Below are positions 17,031 to 26,295 of a DNA stretch of 64,000 nucleotides, piece after piece. The number at the start of each line of letters is the position of its first letter. Position 1 is the stretch's first letter. Below the pieces are notes generated by a model, which was given only the letters and a program-made list of their open reading frames with translations, ran no database searches and had not been told where the DNA came from. The DNA is from an uncultured Alphaproteobacteria bacterium (GTDB lineage: Bacteria > Pseudomonadota > Alphaproteobacteria > HIMB59): contig CABYGG010000005.1 of assembly GCA_902518505.1 (NCBI GenBank), forward strand, positions 32,103 through 96,102. Direction: 5' to 3'. The translations under genes were made by a program, and so were the position numbers.

Positions 17031-19115
17031 TTATTGTTTTTCTATTTTTTTATAGACCTTTTTGGCAGCAGTGCCTCTCCCTGAGAGACTAGGGTTGGTC
17101 ATAAAATATTTATGTGAGTCTATTTTTAGTTTAGAGTTTATTTTTTGATAATTTCCATCTGAGTCGAGTATCCAAGTATTTTGATTATCGTTAATGGCAG
17201 TGTACATAATTTGATATAAAATTTGTTCGTGAACAGTTTTGTTATCGATAGGAACTAATGTTTCCACGCGCCTGTCAAAATTTCTAGTCATCCAGTCAGC
17301 AGATGAAATATAAATTTTTGCTTTTTTACTGGGTAGTTTATTGCCTTTTCCGAAACAAACTACACGTGAATGCTCTAAAAATCTTCCTACAATACTTTTA
17401 ACTTCTATGTTTTCTGACATTCCTTTAACACCAGGAACTAAGCAGCAGATACCTCTAATTAAACAAGTAATTTTCACTCCTGCTTTAGATGCTTCGTAAA
17501 GTTTGTTAATTATTTCTTGATCAACTAAATTATTCATCTTGATCCATATGTTAGCTGGCTTTTTAATTTTTGATAAACCTATTTCGTAGTCAATATGTTC
17601 GTATAGTTTTTGTCTTAAGTTATATGGAGAGAAAGATATTCGTTTAAAATCTTTTGCCATGTTGTAACTACTCATATAATGAAATAATTTTATAGCATCA
17701 GATGCTAGATCTTTATTACAAGTAAAAAATGATAGATCTGTATAAACCTTTGCTGTTTGAGGATGATAGTTACCAGTACCATAGTGAACGTAATGGACTA
17801 AATTTTTTTTTTCTCTTCTAGTAACTAAGGAAACTTTTGCATGAATTTTTAGATTTAAAAAACCATACACTACTTGAACTCCAGCTTTTTCCAAATTTGA
17901 TGCCCACTGTAGATTTTTTTCTTCATCAAACCTTGCTTTTAACTCAACAACTGCTGTTACAGATTTACCAGCATCAGCAGCACGAATGAGTGCATCAATG
18001 ATTGGCGATTGATCGCTAGTACGATACAAAGTTTGCTTAATTGCCACAACGTTTTTGTCGTTTGATGCTTGATCTAAAAAACTAACAACAACATTAAAAG
18101 ACTCAAAAGGGTGGTGTACAACTAAATCCTTTTTTTTGATTGCTGCAAAACAATCACCGCCAAAATCATTTATTCGCTGTGGGAAACGAGGTTTAAATTT
18201 TTTATAATTTAAATTCTTGTTTTTTATATTTCCAAAGACTTCTGATAATTGGTCGAACCCCAGTAGATCTTCGTATTCAAAAATTTCATTTTCAGATACA
18301 TTCAACTCGTTAATGATGAATGATTTAAAATTATTATTAAGACTTTTTTGAACATCTAATCTGATTACCTGTCCTCTTTTTCTTTCCCTGACAAGTTTTT
18401 TAAACTCTCTGATAAGATCGTCTGCCTCCTCCAAAACCTCTAAATCACTGTCCCTTATTACGCGAAATAGATTTGTATCAATAACATCAAAATCATGGAA
18501 TACATCCCCAACATAATTGTTAATTATTGACTCTACGGGATAAAAATAAATACCCTGTTTATCAATAATTTTAAGAAAGCGTTGTTTTAAATCTGATACT
18601 CTCATAACTGAGATAAATTCTTTTTTTGATTTTTTATTTTTAATTTTAGCGATAAGACACAAACTTAAATTTGGTATAAAGGGCAAAGGGTGTGTGCTAT
18701 CAACTGTAATTGGTGTCAGAATCGAAATAATTTCATTCAAATAATAATTTTTTATGTGGGACAAATGTTTTTTTAAAAACTTATCTCTTAAAATATAGAT
18801 TTTATTTTTTTTTAATTCTTTTTCAATTTGACCATACGATTCATTTTGCCTTTTAATCAAACCTCTTGTTAATGAGTCAACAATTTTAATTTGATCCTCA
18901 ATCTTCATTCCATCAAAACTTTTTTTATTAGGAGTGAGTTTTAACTGTTCAATTAATCCAGCCACTCTTACTGAAAAAAATTCATCTAAGTTTGATGCAG
19001 CAATACTTATAAAATTTAGTCGTTCTAAAATTGGGACGTTTTTATCATAGGATAATTCATTTACTCTCTCATTAAATTTTAGCCAGGATATTTCTCTATT
19101 AAAATACTTATTCAT
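17031..19115 (-). CDS. ppk: Polyphosphate kinase Ppk1
   Basis: Makes polyphosphate from ATP, reversibly. The 694 residues match the usual Ppk1 length. Motifs include the N-terminal FNREISWLKFNERVNELS (about 4-21), VAIKQTLYRTSDQSPII (about 357-373), HAKVSLVTRR with the likely autophosphorylated His (about 427), HYGTGNYHP (about 443) and a second catalytic region around VGRFLEHSRVVCFGKG (about 580). It overlaps sixA by eight bases, and phoR begins one base after its stop. Polyphosphate made here would be degraded by the Ppx encoded divergently. Confidence 0.96.
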   Translation of the reverse strand: MNKYFNREISWLKFNERVNELSYDKNVPILERLNFISIAASNLDEFFSVRVAGLIEQLKLTPNKKSFDGMKIEDQIKIVDSLTRGLIKRQNESYGQIEKELKKNKIYILRDKFLKKHLSHIKNYYLNEIISILTPITVDSTHPLPFIPNLSLCLIAKIKNKKSKKEFISVMRVSDLKQRFLKIIDKQGIYFYPVESIINNYVGDVFHDFDVIDTNLFRVIRDSDLEVLEEADDLIREFKKLVRERKRGQVIRLDVQKSLNNNFKSFIINELNVSENEIFEYEDLLGFDQLSEVFGNIKNKNLNYKKFKPRFPQRINDFGGDCFAAIKKKDLVVHHPFESFNVVVSFLDQASNDKNVVAIKQTLYRTSDQSPIIDALIRAADAGKSVTAVVELKARFDEEKNLQWASNLEKAGVQVVYGFLNLKIHAKVSLVTRREKKNLVHYVHYGTGNYHPQTAKVYTDLSFFTCNKDLASDAIKLFHYMSSYNMAKDFKRISFSPYNLRQKLYEHIDYEIGLSKIKKPANIWIKMNNLVDQEIINKLYEASKAGVKITCLIRGICCLVPGVKGMSENIEVKSIVGRFLEHSRVVCFGKGNKLPSKKAKIYISSADWMTRNFDRRVETLVPIDNKTVHEQILYQIMYTAINDNQNTWILDSDGNYQKINSKLKIDSHKYFMTNPSLSGRGTAAKKVYKKIEKQ

Positions 19116-19617
19116 TCTTGTAATTATAACTTTTAAGTCTTTTTACTAATTGTAGTTCTTTAATTTCACCAGTATTTTTTTTTATCTCACTCCAGGAATT
19201 AATATATAGATTAATCTCGCAAAATGCACATGTTGGAAATTTTATTATTTTATCTTTTGCAATATAGTTAATTAAATCAATCAAAGCTGGATTATGACCT
19301 ACTATCATTAAATTTTTGTTAATTTTAATTTTTTTTATCCATTTAATTAAATCGTTAAAGTTGAAAGTATATAGTTCACTTTCAAAATTAACTTTAATTG
19401 AGTCTTTAAATATTTTTTTGCAAGTCTCTTGTGTTCTTTTTGAATTCGATGAAAAAATTGAGATATCTTTAAAATTTAGTTTTTTAAAAATATGCGTTGC
19501 CATTACTTTGCAACTAAAAATCCCCCTCTCAGATAATGGTCTTTCATGATCGTCTAATTCTAAATTTTTCCAAGAGGATTTAGCGTGACGTAATAAAAAT
19601 AGTTTTTTTTCAATCAT
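19108..19617 (-). CDS. sixA: SixA-type histidine phosphatase
   Basis: Small phosphoglycerate-mutase-fold phosphatase. SixA of E. coli removes phosphate from phosphohistidine proteins, but the substrate here is unknown. The 169 residues include the catalytic LLRHAKSSWKNLELDDHERPLSERG (about 8-32; RHA replaces the RHG of other branches, as in SixA), SNSKRTQETCKKIF and the second His in LMIVGHNPALIDLIN (about 103-117). It leads the sixA-ppk-phoR group, overlapping ppk by eight bases. Only 11 bases separate its start from ppx on the other strand. I see no convincing PHO box in that gap. Confidence 0.85.
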   Translation of the reverse strand: MIEKKLFLLRHAKSSWKNLELDDHERPLSERGIFSCKVMATHIFKKLNFKDISIFSSNSKRTQETCKKIFKDSIKVNFESELYTFNFNDLIKWIKKIKINKNLMIVGHNPALIDLINYIAKDKIIKFPTCAFCEINLYINSWSEIKKNTGEIKELQLVKRLKSYNYKNE

Positions 19618-19628
19618 CTGTTAAATAT

Positions 19629-21089
19629 ATGCAATATAATATGCTTAATAAAAAAGATTCTATTGCAGTAATAGATATAGGGTCAAATTCAGTAAGATTG
19701 TGTGTATTTAGGGGCAATATGAGAAGCCCTGATGTGCTCTATAATAAAAAATTTTTTTGTGGGTTAGGTGAATACCTTCCAAAAACAAAATTGATCAGCA
19801 AAGAGGCTGAAAAAAAATGTATCAACTCAATGATTTTTTTTAACTCAATAATTGAAGAAATAAAACCTAACCACTCTGTCGCTTTGTGTACTGCAGCAAT
19901 TCGAAATGCTTCTAACAAAAAACAAATTACAAATAAGATACAAAAAGTTTTTAAGGGAAAAGTTTTAACTTTATCTGGAAGACAAGAGGCCTCCTATGCC
20001 ACACTAGGCGTTCGTTCTGCAATACCTAGGGCCAATGGGACCATTATTGATATGGGAGGTGGCAGTCTTGAATTAGCACAAATAACACCACATAAAATTA
20101 AAAATATATCTTCTTTTCCTTTGGGTATATTAAACTTCACTAAAGAACATAAAGAGCATAAAAAAATTAACAAAGAAATAAATTCAAAACATAAAAATCA
20201 AAAAATCTTCTATTTAATTGGTGGAGCATTTAGGACAATTGCAAGATGTTATATTTATTTTAATAAATTGCCCTTTAATGAAATACACAACTTGAGTATC
20301 TCTCGGAAAAATTTTTATGAATTAAAATCAGAATTACAAAAAATTGGGATTGACGACCTACAAAAAATTCCGAAAATTTCTGTCGACAGAATAAAACATA
20401 TTCATATTGCAATAGAAGTATTGGACAAGGTGTTAAAATTATCAAACTGCGAGCAGTTTATTTATCCAAGATACGGGATTAGAGAGGGTTTCATTTACGA
20501 AAATCTTCCCAAAAAGCAAAGGCTTTTAGATCCAACTGAAATTTCTTTAGAATTAATAGCTAAAAGTAGATGTCGTTTTTTAATATTTAATAAAAAGACT
20601 TTTGCTTGGATTAAAAATGTTTATTTAAAATTTATAAATTTAAAAATGTCCCCTAACCAACTGAGAGTAATAAAACTCTCATGCATTATTTCAGATTTGG
20701 GATGGGAGCAAACAGCCAAAATTAGAGCTTCTTATGCATTCAACCTAATATTAAATAGTCCTCTAGTAGGAATAGAACAATCAGAAAAAGTATTTATTGC
20801 ATATTTAGTGTATTTAAGGCACACGAAAAATATCTTAGACCAAAGGGTTATTGAAAAAGAATTAAGTACCTATTTATCTTATTTATCAAGTGACGAAAAA
20901 AAGTTAGCTTATCAGATTGGGTGTGTATTAAATTTTTTATACTCTATAACTAAGGGTTCTTCTTTTTTATTAAAACAGCTTGATCTTAAATCTTTAACAT
21001 TGGCAGAGCAAAAAAAGGTTTCGTCTATTCAAAAAGTACCAAAATCAGGCAAAACTGAACAGCTTTATAACCTAATTAGAAAATTTTAA
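19629..21089 (+). CDS. ppx: Exopolyphosphatase Ppx/GppA family
   Basis: Hydrolyses terminal phosphates of polyphosphate, or pppGpp in the GppA branch. The 486 residues show the ASKHA-fold phosphate loops IAVIDIGSNSVRL (about 12-24) and TIIDMGGGSLELAQI (about 138-152), plus ALCTAAIRNASNK (about 85). A C-terminal HD-like helical domain (about 310-480) is typical of alphaproteobacterial Ppx. An in-frame ATG four codons later (19641, MLNKKDSIAV) is probably the true start. The head-to-head arrangement with sixA-ppk places synthesis and breakdown of polyphosphate side by side. Confidence 0.92.
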   Translation: MQYNMLNKKDSIAVIDIGSNSVRLCVFRGNMRSPDVLYNKKFFCGLGEYLPKTKLISKEAEKKCINSMIFFNSIIEEIKPNHSVALCTAAIRNASNKKQITNKIQKVFKGKVLTLSGRQEASYATLGVRSAIPRANGTIIDMGGGSLELAQITPHKIKNISSFPLGILNFTKEHKEHKKINKEINSKHKNQKIFYLIGGAFRTIARCYIYFNKLPFNEIHNLSISRKNFYELKSELQKIGIDDLQKIPKISVDRIKHIHIAIEVLDKVLKLSNCEQFIYPRYGIREGFIYENLPKKQRLLDPTEISLELIAKSRCRFLIFNKKTFAWIKNVYLKFINLKMSPNQLRVIKLSCIISDLGWEQTAKIRASYAFNLILNSPLVGIEQSEKVFIAYLVYLRHTKNILDQRVIEKELSTYLSYLSSDEKKLAYQIGCVLNFLYSITKGSSFLLKQLDLKSLTLAEQKKVSSIQKVPKSGKTEQLYNLIRKF

Positions 21090-21165
21090 TATTAGATTAA
21101 TATTTTTTTAATTAAAATTACATAATCAATAAATCTAATATTCTTTGGTATTTGGAGAAAAAATA

Positions 21166-22725
21166 ATGAAATTATTATTATCAATGCTTTTAAGCTTTGT
21201 TTTTTTCAATGTAAATGCATTGGAACTTAATAAAATCTCAGGCTATTCAACTTTTTCATGGGACGAAGGTGGATCAGAAATTTTAGCTTACGACTCTCAA
21301 AGAAACAGAATATTTGTAACAAACAATCTAACAAAATCTATAGATGTTTTAGATATTACAAGATTACCATATACAGAAAAATTAATTTCAATCAAACCAA
21401 GAGCAGGTGTTGGTGGAATAAACAGTGTTGCTGTTTCAGAACAAGCAGGTTTGCTTGCTTTAGCAATCGAGGCAGAAGACAAACAAGACAATGGTGCTGT
21501 TTTGTTCTATAATCTTAATACATTAAAATTGGCTTTTGGGTACTCAGTAGGTGCGCTGCCTGATAATGTTGTATTTACTCCGGATGGGAAATATGCATTG
21601 GTCGCCAATGAGGGTGAGCCAAATGATGACTACACTGTTGATCCCAAAGGATCTGTTTCAATTATTGATTTAAACAAATGGTTTGTTGGCCCTAGTGAAG
21701 ATAAAATCAGAAATATAAACTTTTATTACAATGGGGCTCCAGAGGGTGGCAGAATTGTAAAACCTGGATCATCTTTTTTGTATGATGCTGAACCAGAGTT
21801 TATAGCAGTTAGCGGTGACTCTAAAAGAGCTTATGTAGCTCTTCAAGAAAATAACGTTATTGCAAAGATAGATATTAGTTTGGGCATAGTTACTGATTAC
21901 TTTGGTTTAGGCTATAAAGATTGGTCTCAGTCCGCTCTTGATGCTTCGAATAAGGATAACAGAGTTAATATACAGCCTTGGCCGGTTAAAGGAATGTATC
22001 AACCAGACACCATGGTAGTTGTCAGTAAAGAGATTAATGGTGAAATGTATGATTATGTTTTAATGGCTAATGAGGGAGATGCAAAAGATTACGATGGATT
22101 CTCAGAAGAGGTAAGGGTCGCTGATTTAACTTTAGACCCTTCAGTCTTTCCTAATGCCTCAGAGCTACAAAAAAAATCAAATCTCGGTAGGTTAAAAACA
22201 ACTACTACTATGGGAGATGCTGATGGTGACGGTTTTTATGAAGAAATCTATACCTACGGCGGAAGATCTTTTTCAATTTTAGACGGTAATACCGGACAAA
22301 TTATTTATGATAGCGGTAATGATATTGCTGTTAGAACAGCGTTTTCAGGTTTTTTTAACTGGAATGAGGATGCGGGATCTTTTGATGACAGAAGTGACGA
22401 TAAAGGTGCAGAGCCAGAGGCTCTTACAGTTGGAGAAATTGATGGAAGAACAATAGCTTTTGTAGGTCTTGAAAGACAGGGCGGTATCATGATGTACGAT
22501 ATTACTGGTATGGTAAAACCAAAATTTCTTGGATATTTTAATGGTAGAAACTTTTTTGGAGATGGTACAAAACAAACTGGTGGTGACATATCTCCTGAAT
22601 CATTAGTTTTTATACCTGCCGACAAGACACCTCCACTTTATCATGTCAGAAAAGGAACTCCTTTATTGATTGGAGCCTATGAACTTTCGGGTTCAACTGC
22701 TATTTACGAAGTTATAATTGATTAG
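21166..22725 (+). CDS. Secreted choice-of-anchor-I beta-propeller protein, phosphatase-associated
   Basis: The protein starts with a Sec signal peptide (cleavage near VNA-LEL, about residue 18), preceded by a good GGAG ribosome-binding site. I chose the ATG at 21166 over the upstream in-frame start at 21145. The remaining 500 residues look like a YncE/lactonase-type beta-propeller with the family blocks EGEPNDDYTVDPKGSVSIID, FGDGTKQTGGDISPESLVFIP and AYELSGSTAIYEVI. Acidic loops DADGDGF and DDRSDDKGAEPE suggest calcium binding. Relatives are often annotated as alkaline phosphatases or choice-of-anchor I proteins, but I see no proven catalytic motif. Position in the phosphate region suggests a periplasmic role in organic phosphate use. 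Confidence 0.7.
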   Translation: MKLLLSMLLSFVFFNVNALELNKISGYSTFSWDEGGSEILAYDSQRNRIFVTNNLTKSIDVLDITRLPYTEKLISIKPRAGVGGINSVAVSEQAGLLALAIEAEDKQDNGAVLFYNLNTLKLAFGYSVGALPDNVVFTPDGKYALVANEGEPNDDYTVDPKGSVSIIDLNKWFVGPSEDKIRNINFYYNGAPEGGRIVKPGSSFLYDAEPEFIAVSGDSKRAYVALQENNVIAKIDISLGIVTDYFGLGYKDWSQSALDASNKDNRVNIQPWPVKGMYQPDTMVVVSKEINGEMYDYVLMANEGDAKDYDGFSEEVRVADLTLDPSVFPNASELQKKSNLGRLKTTTTMGDADGDGFYEEIYTYGGRSFSILDGNTGQIIYDSGNDIAVRTAFSGFFNWNEDAGSFDDRSDDKGAEPEALTVGEIDGRTIAFVGLERQGGIMMYDITGMVKPKFLGYFNGRNFFGDGTKQTGGDISPESLVFIPADKTPPLYHVRKGTPLLIGAYELSGSTAIYEVIID

Positions 22726-22738
22726 TAATATTTATTTT

Positions 22739-22764
22739 ACCCTCTCTAAATTAATAGGGAGGGT
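22739..22764. terminator. Hairpin between two convergent genes
   Basis: ACCCTCTCT (22739-22747) pairs with AGGGAGGGT (22756-22764), a 9-bp stem with one G-U pair and an 8-base AT loop. It lies between the beta-propeller gene stop and the stop of the opposite-strand ATP-grasp gene. Flanks are AT-rich but without long T runs, so it is probably a weak bidirectional terminator. Confidence 0.6.
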
Positions 22765-23618
22765 TAGATTAAATAGCTTTTTCTAAACTTGTCATTAATA
22801 AGTGCAATAGCTTTTTTTCCATCCTCAAGTGAAATCTTATCTGGCGGACCCCAAGCAGTTTTATTGACATCAACAATGTAAATTTTTTTCGTATCCCTAT
22901 CTCTTAAAATGTCTAACTCCCCAAAATCTAGTTTAAATTTTTTACAAAATTCATTTATTAAACTAATCTCTTCATTTTCAAATAAAGAACAAATTGAGAC
23001 TATTTTTGAATAAACAGTTTTAGATTTAAAGCGATATTCTTTTTGAGCAAATTTCACGTAAGCTAATACAATTTCATCTTTAACCCATACGACCCTATAA
23101 TCGATAGCAAATTCGTTATAAATATTATTAATTAATTTTTGGTAAACCTTATTTTTATAAATTTTAAATCCTAACGAAGAACTATTTATAATCTTCCCGT
23201 CATGTTTTGCATTTTGCTCTGATTTTTCTAAAATTGAACCATGAAAGTTTTTTGGATCTAAGCTCAGAGAATAACCAAAAATCTCTAAGAAAACTTTATC
23301 AACATTAGATTTACTGATGTCAGTGCAATTTTTATTTATTACTATTTTTTTTGGATTTCCAGAGACTTGGTAGTTACTATTAGTTTTGTCATAAAAATAT
23401 AATTCTATGTCAGCTAGTTCTGGGGAGGACGTAAACCTAACTGGCAAGCCCCATCTAACTTTAGCTAAAGTATAAAGTGGATTCAAAGGCCTTCTAGGGT
23501 AACAGATTATTTTTTTTTTATTTGATGAGGTAGATTCATATAAGCTAATCAAAAAATAAACATCTCTCAGCCCTCGAAGAATAGTACTAATTACGTCTGA
23601 AACAGTTATTGATGACAT
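22764..23618 (-). CDS. ATP-grasp-like protein of unknown function, PHO-box-associated
   Basis: I recognise no named family. The C-terminal part has the look of an ATP-grasp enzyme: FKLDFGELDILRDRDT followed by IYIVDVNKTAWGPP near residues 235-270. This resembles the metal-binding Glu/Asn end of ATP-grasp carboxylate-amine ligases, with a preceding substrate region containing YRVVWVKDEIVLAYVKF. No signal peptide is seen. The start at 23618 (MSSITVSDV) is chosen because the longer frame to 23651 would run almost into the regulatory box. A PHO-box-like sequence lies 34 bases upstream of this start, identical to those of pstS and plcP. It is convergent with the beta-propeller gene and divergent from glnD. 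The reaction cannot be predicted. Confidence 0.65.
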   Translation of the reverse strand: MSSITVSDVISTILRGLRDVYFLISLYESTSSNKKKIICYPRRPLNPLYTLAKVRWGLPVRFTSSPELADIELYFYDKTNSNYQVSGNPKKIVINKNCTDISKSNVDKVFLEIFGYSLSLDPKNFHGSILEKSEQNAKHDGKIINSSSLGFKIYKNKVYQKLINNIYNEFAIDYRVVWVKDEIVLAYVKFAQKEYRFKSKTVYSKIVSICSLFENEEISLINEFCKKFKLDFGELDILRDRDTKKIYIVDVNKTAWGPPDKISLEDGKKAIALINDKFRKSYLI

Positions 23619-23651
23619 AAATTGATTCTTGAGACCATTACATATATACAA

Positions 23652-23668
23652 TGTTAAAGTTTTATTAA
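23652..23668 (-). promoter_or_regulatory. PHO-box-like element between the ATP-grasp gene and glnD (copy 3 of 3)
   Basis: Third exact copy of TGTTAAAGTTTTATTAA. Read toward the ATP-grasp gene it is ATTAAT-AAAA-CTTTAAC, 34 bases from the start, with TATGTA about 8 bases downstream as a possible -10. Its last base is the A of the glnD ATG, so bound PhoB would also sit on the glnD start, just as copy 1 does for the SET gene. Confidence 0.7.
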
Positions 23669-26220
23669 TGAAAGATATCTCTCAAATAAAAAAGAAGTAT
23701 CAATCAAATAAGGTTAAATTATTTCAAAAATTAGCATCAACTAATGATGGCTTCTATTTTAATAAAAATCATACAGATCTTGTGGATACAGTTGTAAAAG
23801 AAATAGTTAAAGGAATTTATAATATTTATCCAATAGAAGATTTCTCTTTAATCGCTGTAGGTGGGTACGGCAGACATGACTTGTCACCAAAAAGTGATGT
23901 TGACTTACTATTTATTTATAAAAAATCTAATAAAAATATGAGAGATTTTATTACTCAATTAAATAACACACTGTGGGATATTGGATTAGAAGTTGGAATA
24001 TCTTTCTTAACAATTAAACAGGCATTAATTGATTCTAAGAAAGATACAAAGACAATTACAAAATTTGTTGAGACTCGTTTTATTATTGGTGATGAAATTC
24101 AATATGGTGAGTTTGTTAGGTCCATTAAGATTTTAATTGGAAAACAAAATCCCTTAAAGCTCAGCGAATTAAAGCTTATAGAGTTAGTTGAAAGACATGA
24201 CTATCGAATAGGAATTAAAAGTAAATTAGAGCCGAATATCAAAGAGGGTATTGGGGGTCTTAGAGATATTCATACCATACTGTGGGTATCAATCTTTATG
24301 TTTAATATTTATAGATTAGAAGACTTAACGTCTGTTAATATCTATACCAAAGAGGAAATTAAAGAATTAAAGAATGCTTGGAAATTTCTCTTAACCATTC
24401 GAGCATTTATTCATTTGTTTAACGAAAGCAAAGGCGATGTTTTATCTATTGAAAATCAATTAAAAATTTCAAAAAAACTCTCTTACAAAGATAAAAAGAA
24501 GGAAAAAGGAGTGGAGATTTTTATGAAAGATTTGTTTGTGAATGTTGCAAAGATTAATTCTCTCTTAAGAACCTTTTATTCAAAGCTTCCAGAGGATTTA
24601 ATAATCAAAACAATTTATAAAAGAAAACCCACTAAAACTAAATCATTAGAAAAAGAATTTATAATTGAAAAAGGTTTTCTGAATTTAAAAAATAATACCG
24701 CTAAAAACCTTCAACTAAAATGGGCAAACGTCTTTGAAAAATCCTTGGAACATAATTTACTCATTCATCCTCGCTTTTTAAAGACCGTCGAGGAAAAAAG
24801 AAAAGTTTTAAAAAAAACCACAAATAAACAGCACCTCCAATCATTTTTAAATATTGTCGTCTCCAAAAAAAATCCTATACAGGCCCTTCATGATTTTAAT
24901 GATACCCAGCTATTTAGCGAAATATTTCCTGAGTTTGGTAGAGTTTGGGGACAAGTGCAGTTTGATATTTATCATCACTACACCACCGACGAACACTTAT
25001 TACTAACACTGCACAACCTAAATGAGCTAAGACAAAAATCCTTTTATAATGAAATATATAGCAGGTTATCCTCAAGAGAAGCTCTTCACATTGCTTTACT
25101 ATTTCATGACATTGGAAAGAAGGGGCCAAAAAATCATTCTGTTTATGGAACAGAGTTAACCAACAAGATCCTAAAAAGACTTCCTGTGTCAGAAGAAGTG
25201 AAAGAATTGACATTGTGGTTAGTTGAAAACCATTTAGCAATGAGCGATACAGCTTTTAAAAATGATACTCAAAGTCCTGAGGCAATTGCTAAATTTACAT
25301 CTATTGCAAACACAGAAGAAAAAATAAACTCATTGTTTCTTTTTACCTTATGTGACATTGCCTCTGTCGGACCAAACGTTCTAAACGAATGGAGAATAAG
25401 CCTGCTTAGAAGTTTATTTTATAATGCAAGAGATTTTCTGCAAAGAGGTCTAGATACAAAAACGTATTCTACTTCTGTTCAAGAATCTTTGAAGAAATCA
25501 GTATTACAAAAATCTGATGTTAATTTAAAAAAGTTTATAAAAAATTCGATAAATGAATTTCCAAATCAATTCTGGGAAGCTTTTTCATCAAGAATGATCG
25601 TCGATATCTTTAAAATTTACCAAAGAAATAAAAAAGCAAAGGTTATTAACTCTGTAAATTTTCTTAATTATGAAAATAAAGAATATAGTGCTGTTGTTGT
25701 CACAAGTAAAAATAGACCAGGGATTTTAAAAGATATTGTTTCGGGGTTTACACACTCTCAATCGAATATTCTTAGTTCAAGAATAATATCTTTAAATAAC
25801 AATCAAGTAATTGATGTGTTTTGGGTAACCAATTTTTTGAATAAAGGTGTTTTAGATTTAAACGAACAGAAAAGAGCAGCTAAACATGTAATGAGCGCTC
25901 TTGATCAAAAAGATTTTAAACCCTTACGGTCATTTACCAAAGGTCTACAAAAACTTGCTGTAAATCCTCAAATTACAATTGATAACGATATGAGTAAGCA
26001 AGTCACTACTTTTCAAGTATTATCTGGCGATAGGCCTGGATTATTAATGGATATTTTGGGAGTTTTTCATGACAAACAAATAAGTGTCCAATCAGCAAAA
26101 ATTTCCACATACGGGGAAAAGGTTTTCGATATTTTTCAATTAACGAATAGCAATAACCAAAAAATCAAAGATAAAAAATTACTCAAATCAATAGAAAAAG
26201 ATTTAATGTCTATTTTTTAG
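23668..26220 (+). CDS. glnD: Bifunctional uridylyltransferase/uridylyl-removing enzyme GlnD
   Basis: Senses glutamine and modifies PII proteins to control nitrogen assimilation. From ATG 23668 the protein has 850 residues. The nucleotidyltransferase motif GGYGRHDLSPKSDVDLLF is near residue 70, GGLRDIHTILW near 195, the HD hydrolase motif FHDIGKKGPKNHS near 480, and two ACT domains near 675-745 and 780-845 (KNRPGILKDIV and GDRPGLLMDILG). An upstream in-frame start at 23629 exists but would precede the regulatory box. In many alphaproteobacteria murJ follows glnD; here trpS follows directly after 75 bases. Confidence 0.95.
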   Translation: MKDISQIKKKYQSNKVKLFQKLASTNDGFYFNKNHTDLVDTVVKEIVKGIYNIYPIEDFSLIAVGGYGRHDLSPKSDVDLLFIYKKSNKNMRDFITQLNNTLWDIGLEVGISFLTIKQALIDSKKDTKTITKFVETRFIIGDEIQYGEFVRSIKILIGKQNPLKLSELKLIELVERHDYRIGIKSKLEPNIKEGIGGLRDIHTILWVSIFMFNIYRLEDLTSVNIYTKEEIKELKNAWKFLLTIRAFIHLFNESKGDVLSIENQLKISKKLSYKDKKKEKGVEIFMKDLFVNVAKINSLLRTFYSKLPEDLIIKTIYKRKPTKTKSLEKEFIIEKGFLNLKNNTAKNLQLKWANVFEKSLEHNLLIHPRFLKTVEEKRKVLKKTTNKQHLQSFLNIVVSKKNPIQALHDFNDTQLFSEIFPEFGRVWGQVQFDIYHHYTTDEHLLLTLHNLNELRQKSFYNEIYSRLSSREALHIALLFHDIGKKGPKNHSVYGTELTNKILKRLPVSEEVKELTLWLVENHLAMSDTAFKNDTQSPEAIAKFTSIANTEEKINSLFLFTLCDIASVGPNVLNEWRISLLRSLFYNARDFLQRGLDTKTYSTSVQESLKKSVLQKSDVNLKKFIKNSINEFPNQFWEAFSSRMIVDIFKIYQRNKKAKVINSVNFLNYENKEYSAVVVTSKNRPGILKDIVSGFTHSQSNILSSRIISLNNNQVIDVFWVTNFLNKGVLDLNEQKRAAKHVMSALDQKDFKPLRSFTKGLQKLAVNPQITIDNDMSKQVTTFQVLSGDRPGLLMDILGVFHDKQISVQSAKISTYGEKVFDIFQLTNSNNQKIKDKKLLKSIEKDLMSIF

Positions 26221-26295
26221 GTTTTTTGTGTTTATCGATTTTAGTCCCTCGATATTATTAGATAATTCTGATATCAATTTTAATAATATTTGAAT

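Noticed and set aside
19618..19645. PHO box between sixA and ppx
   Set aside because: TGTTAAATATATGCA has one half-site only; the second half does not fit the 17-base element.
24914..25240. Minus-strand open frame inside glnD
   Set aside because: Lies wholly within the glnD HD domain and has no ribosome-binding site or family features.
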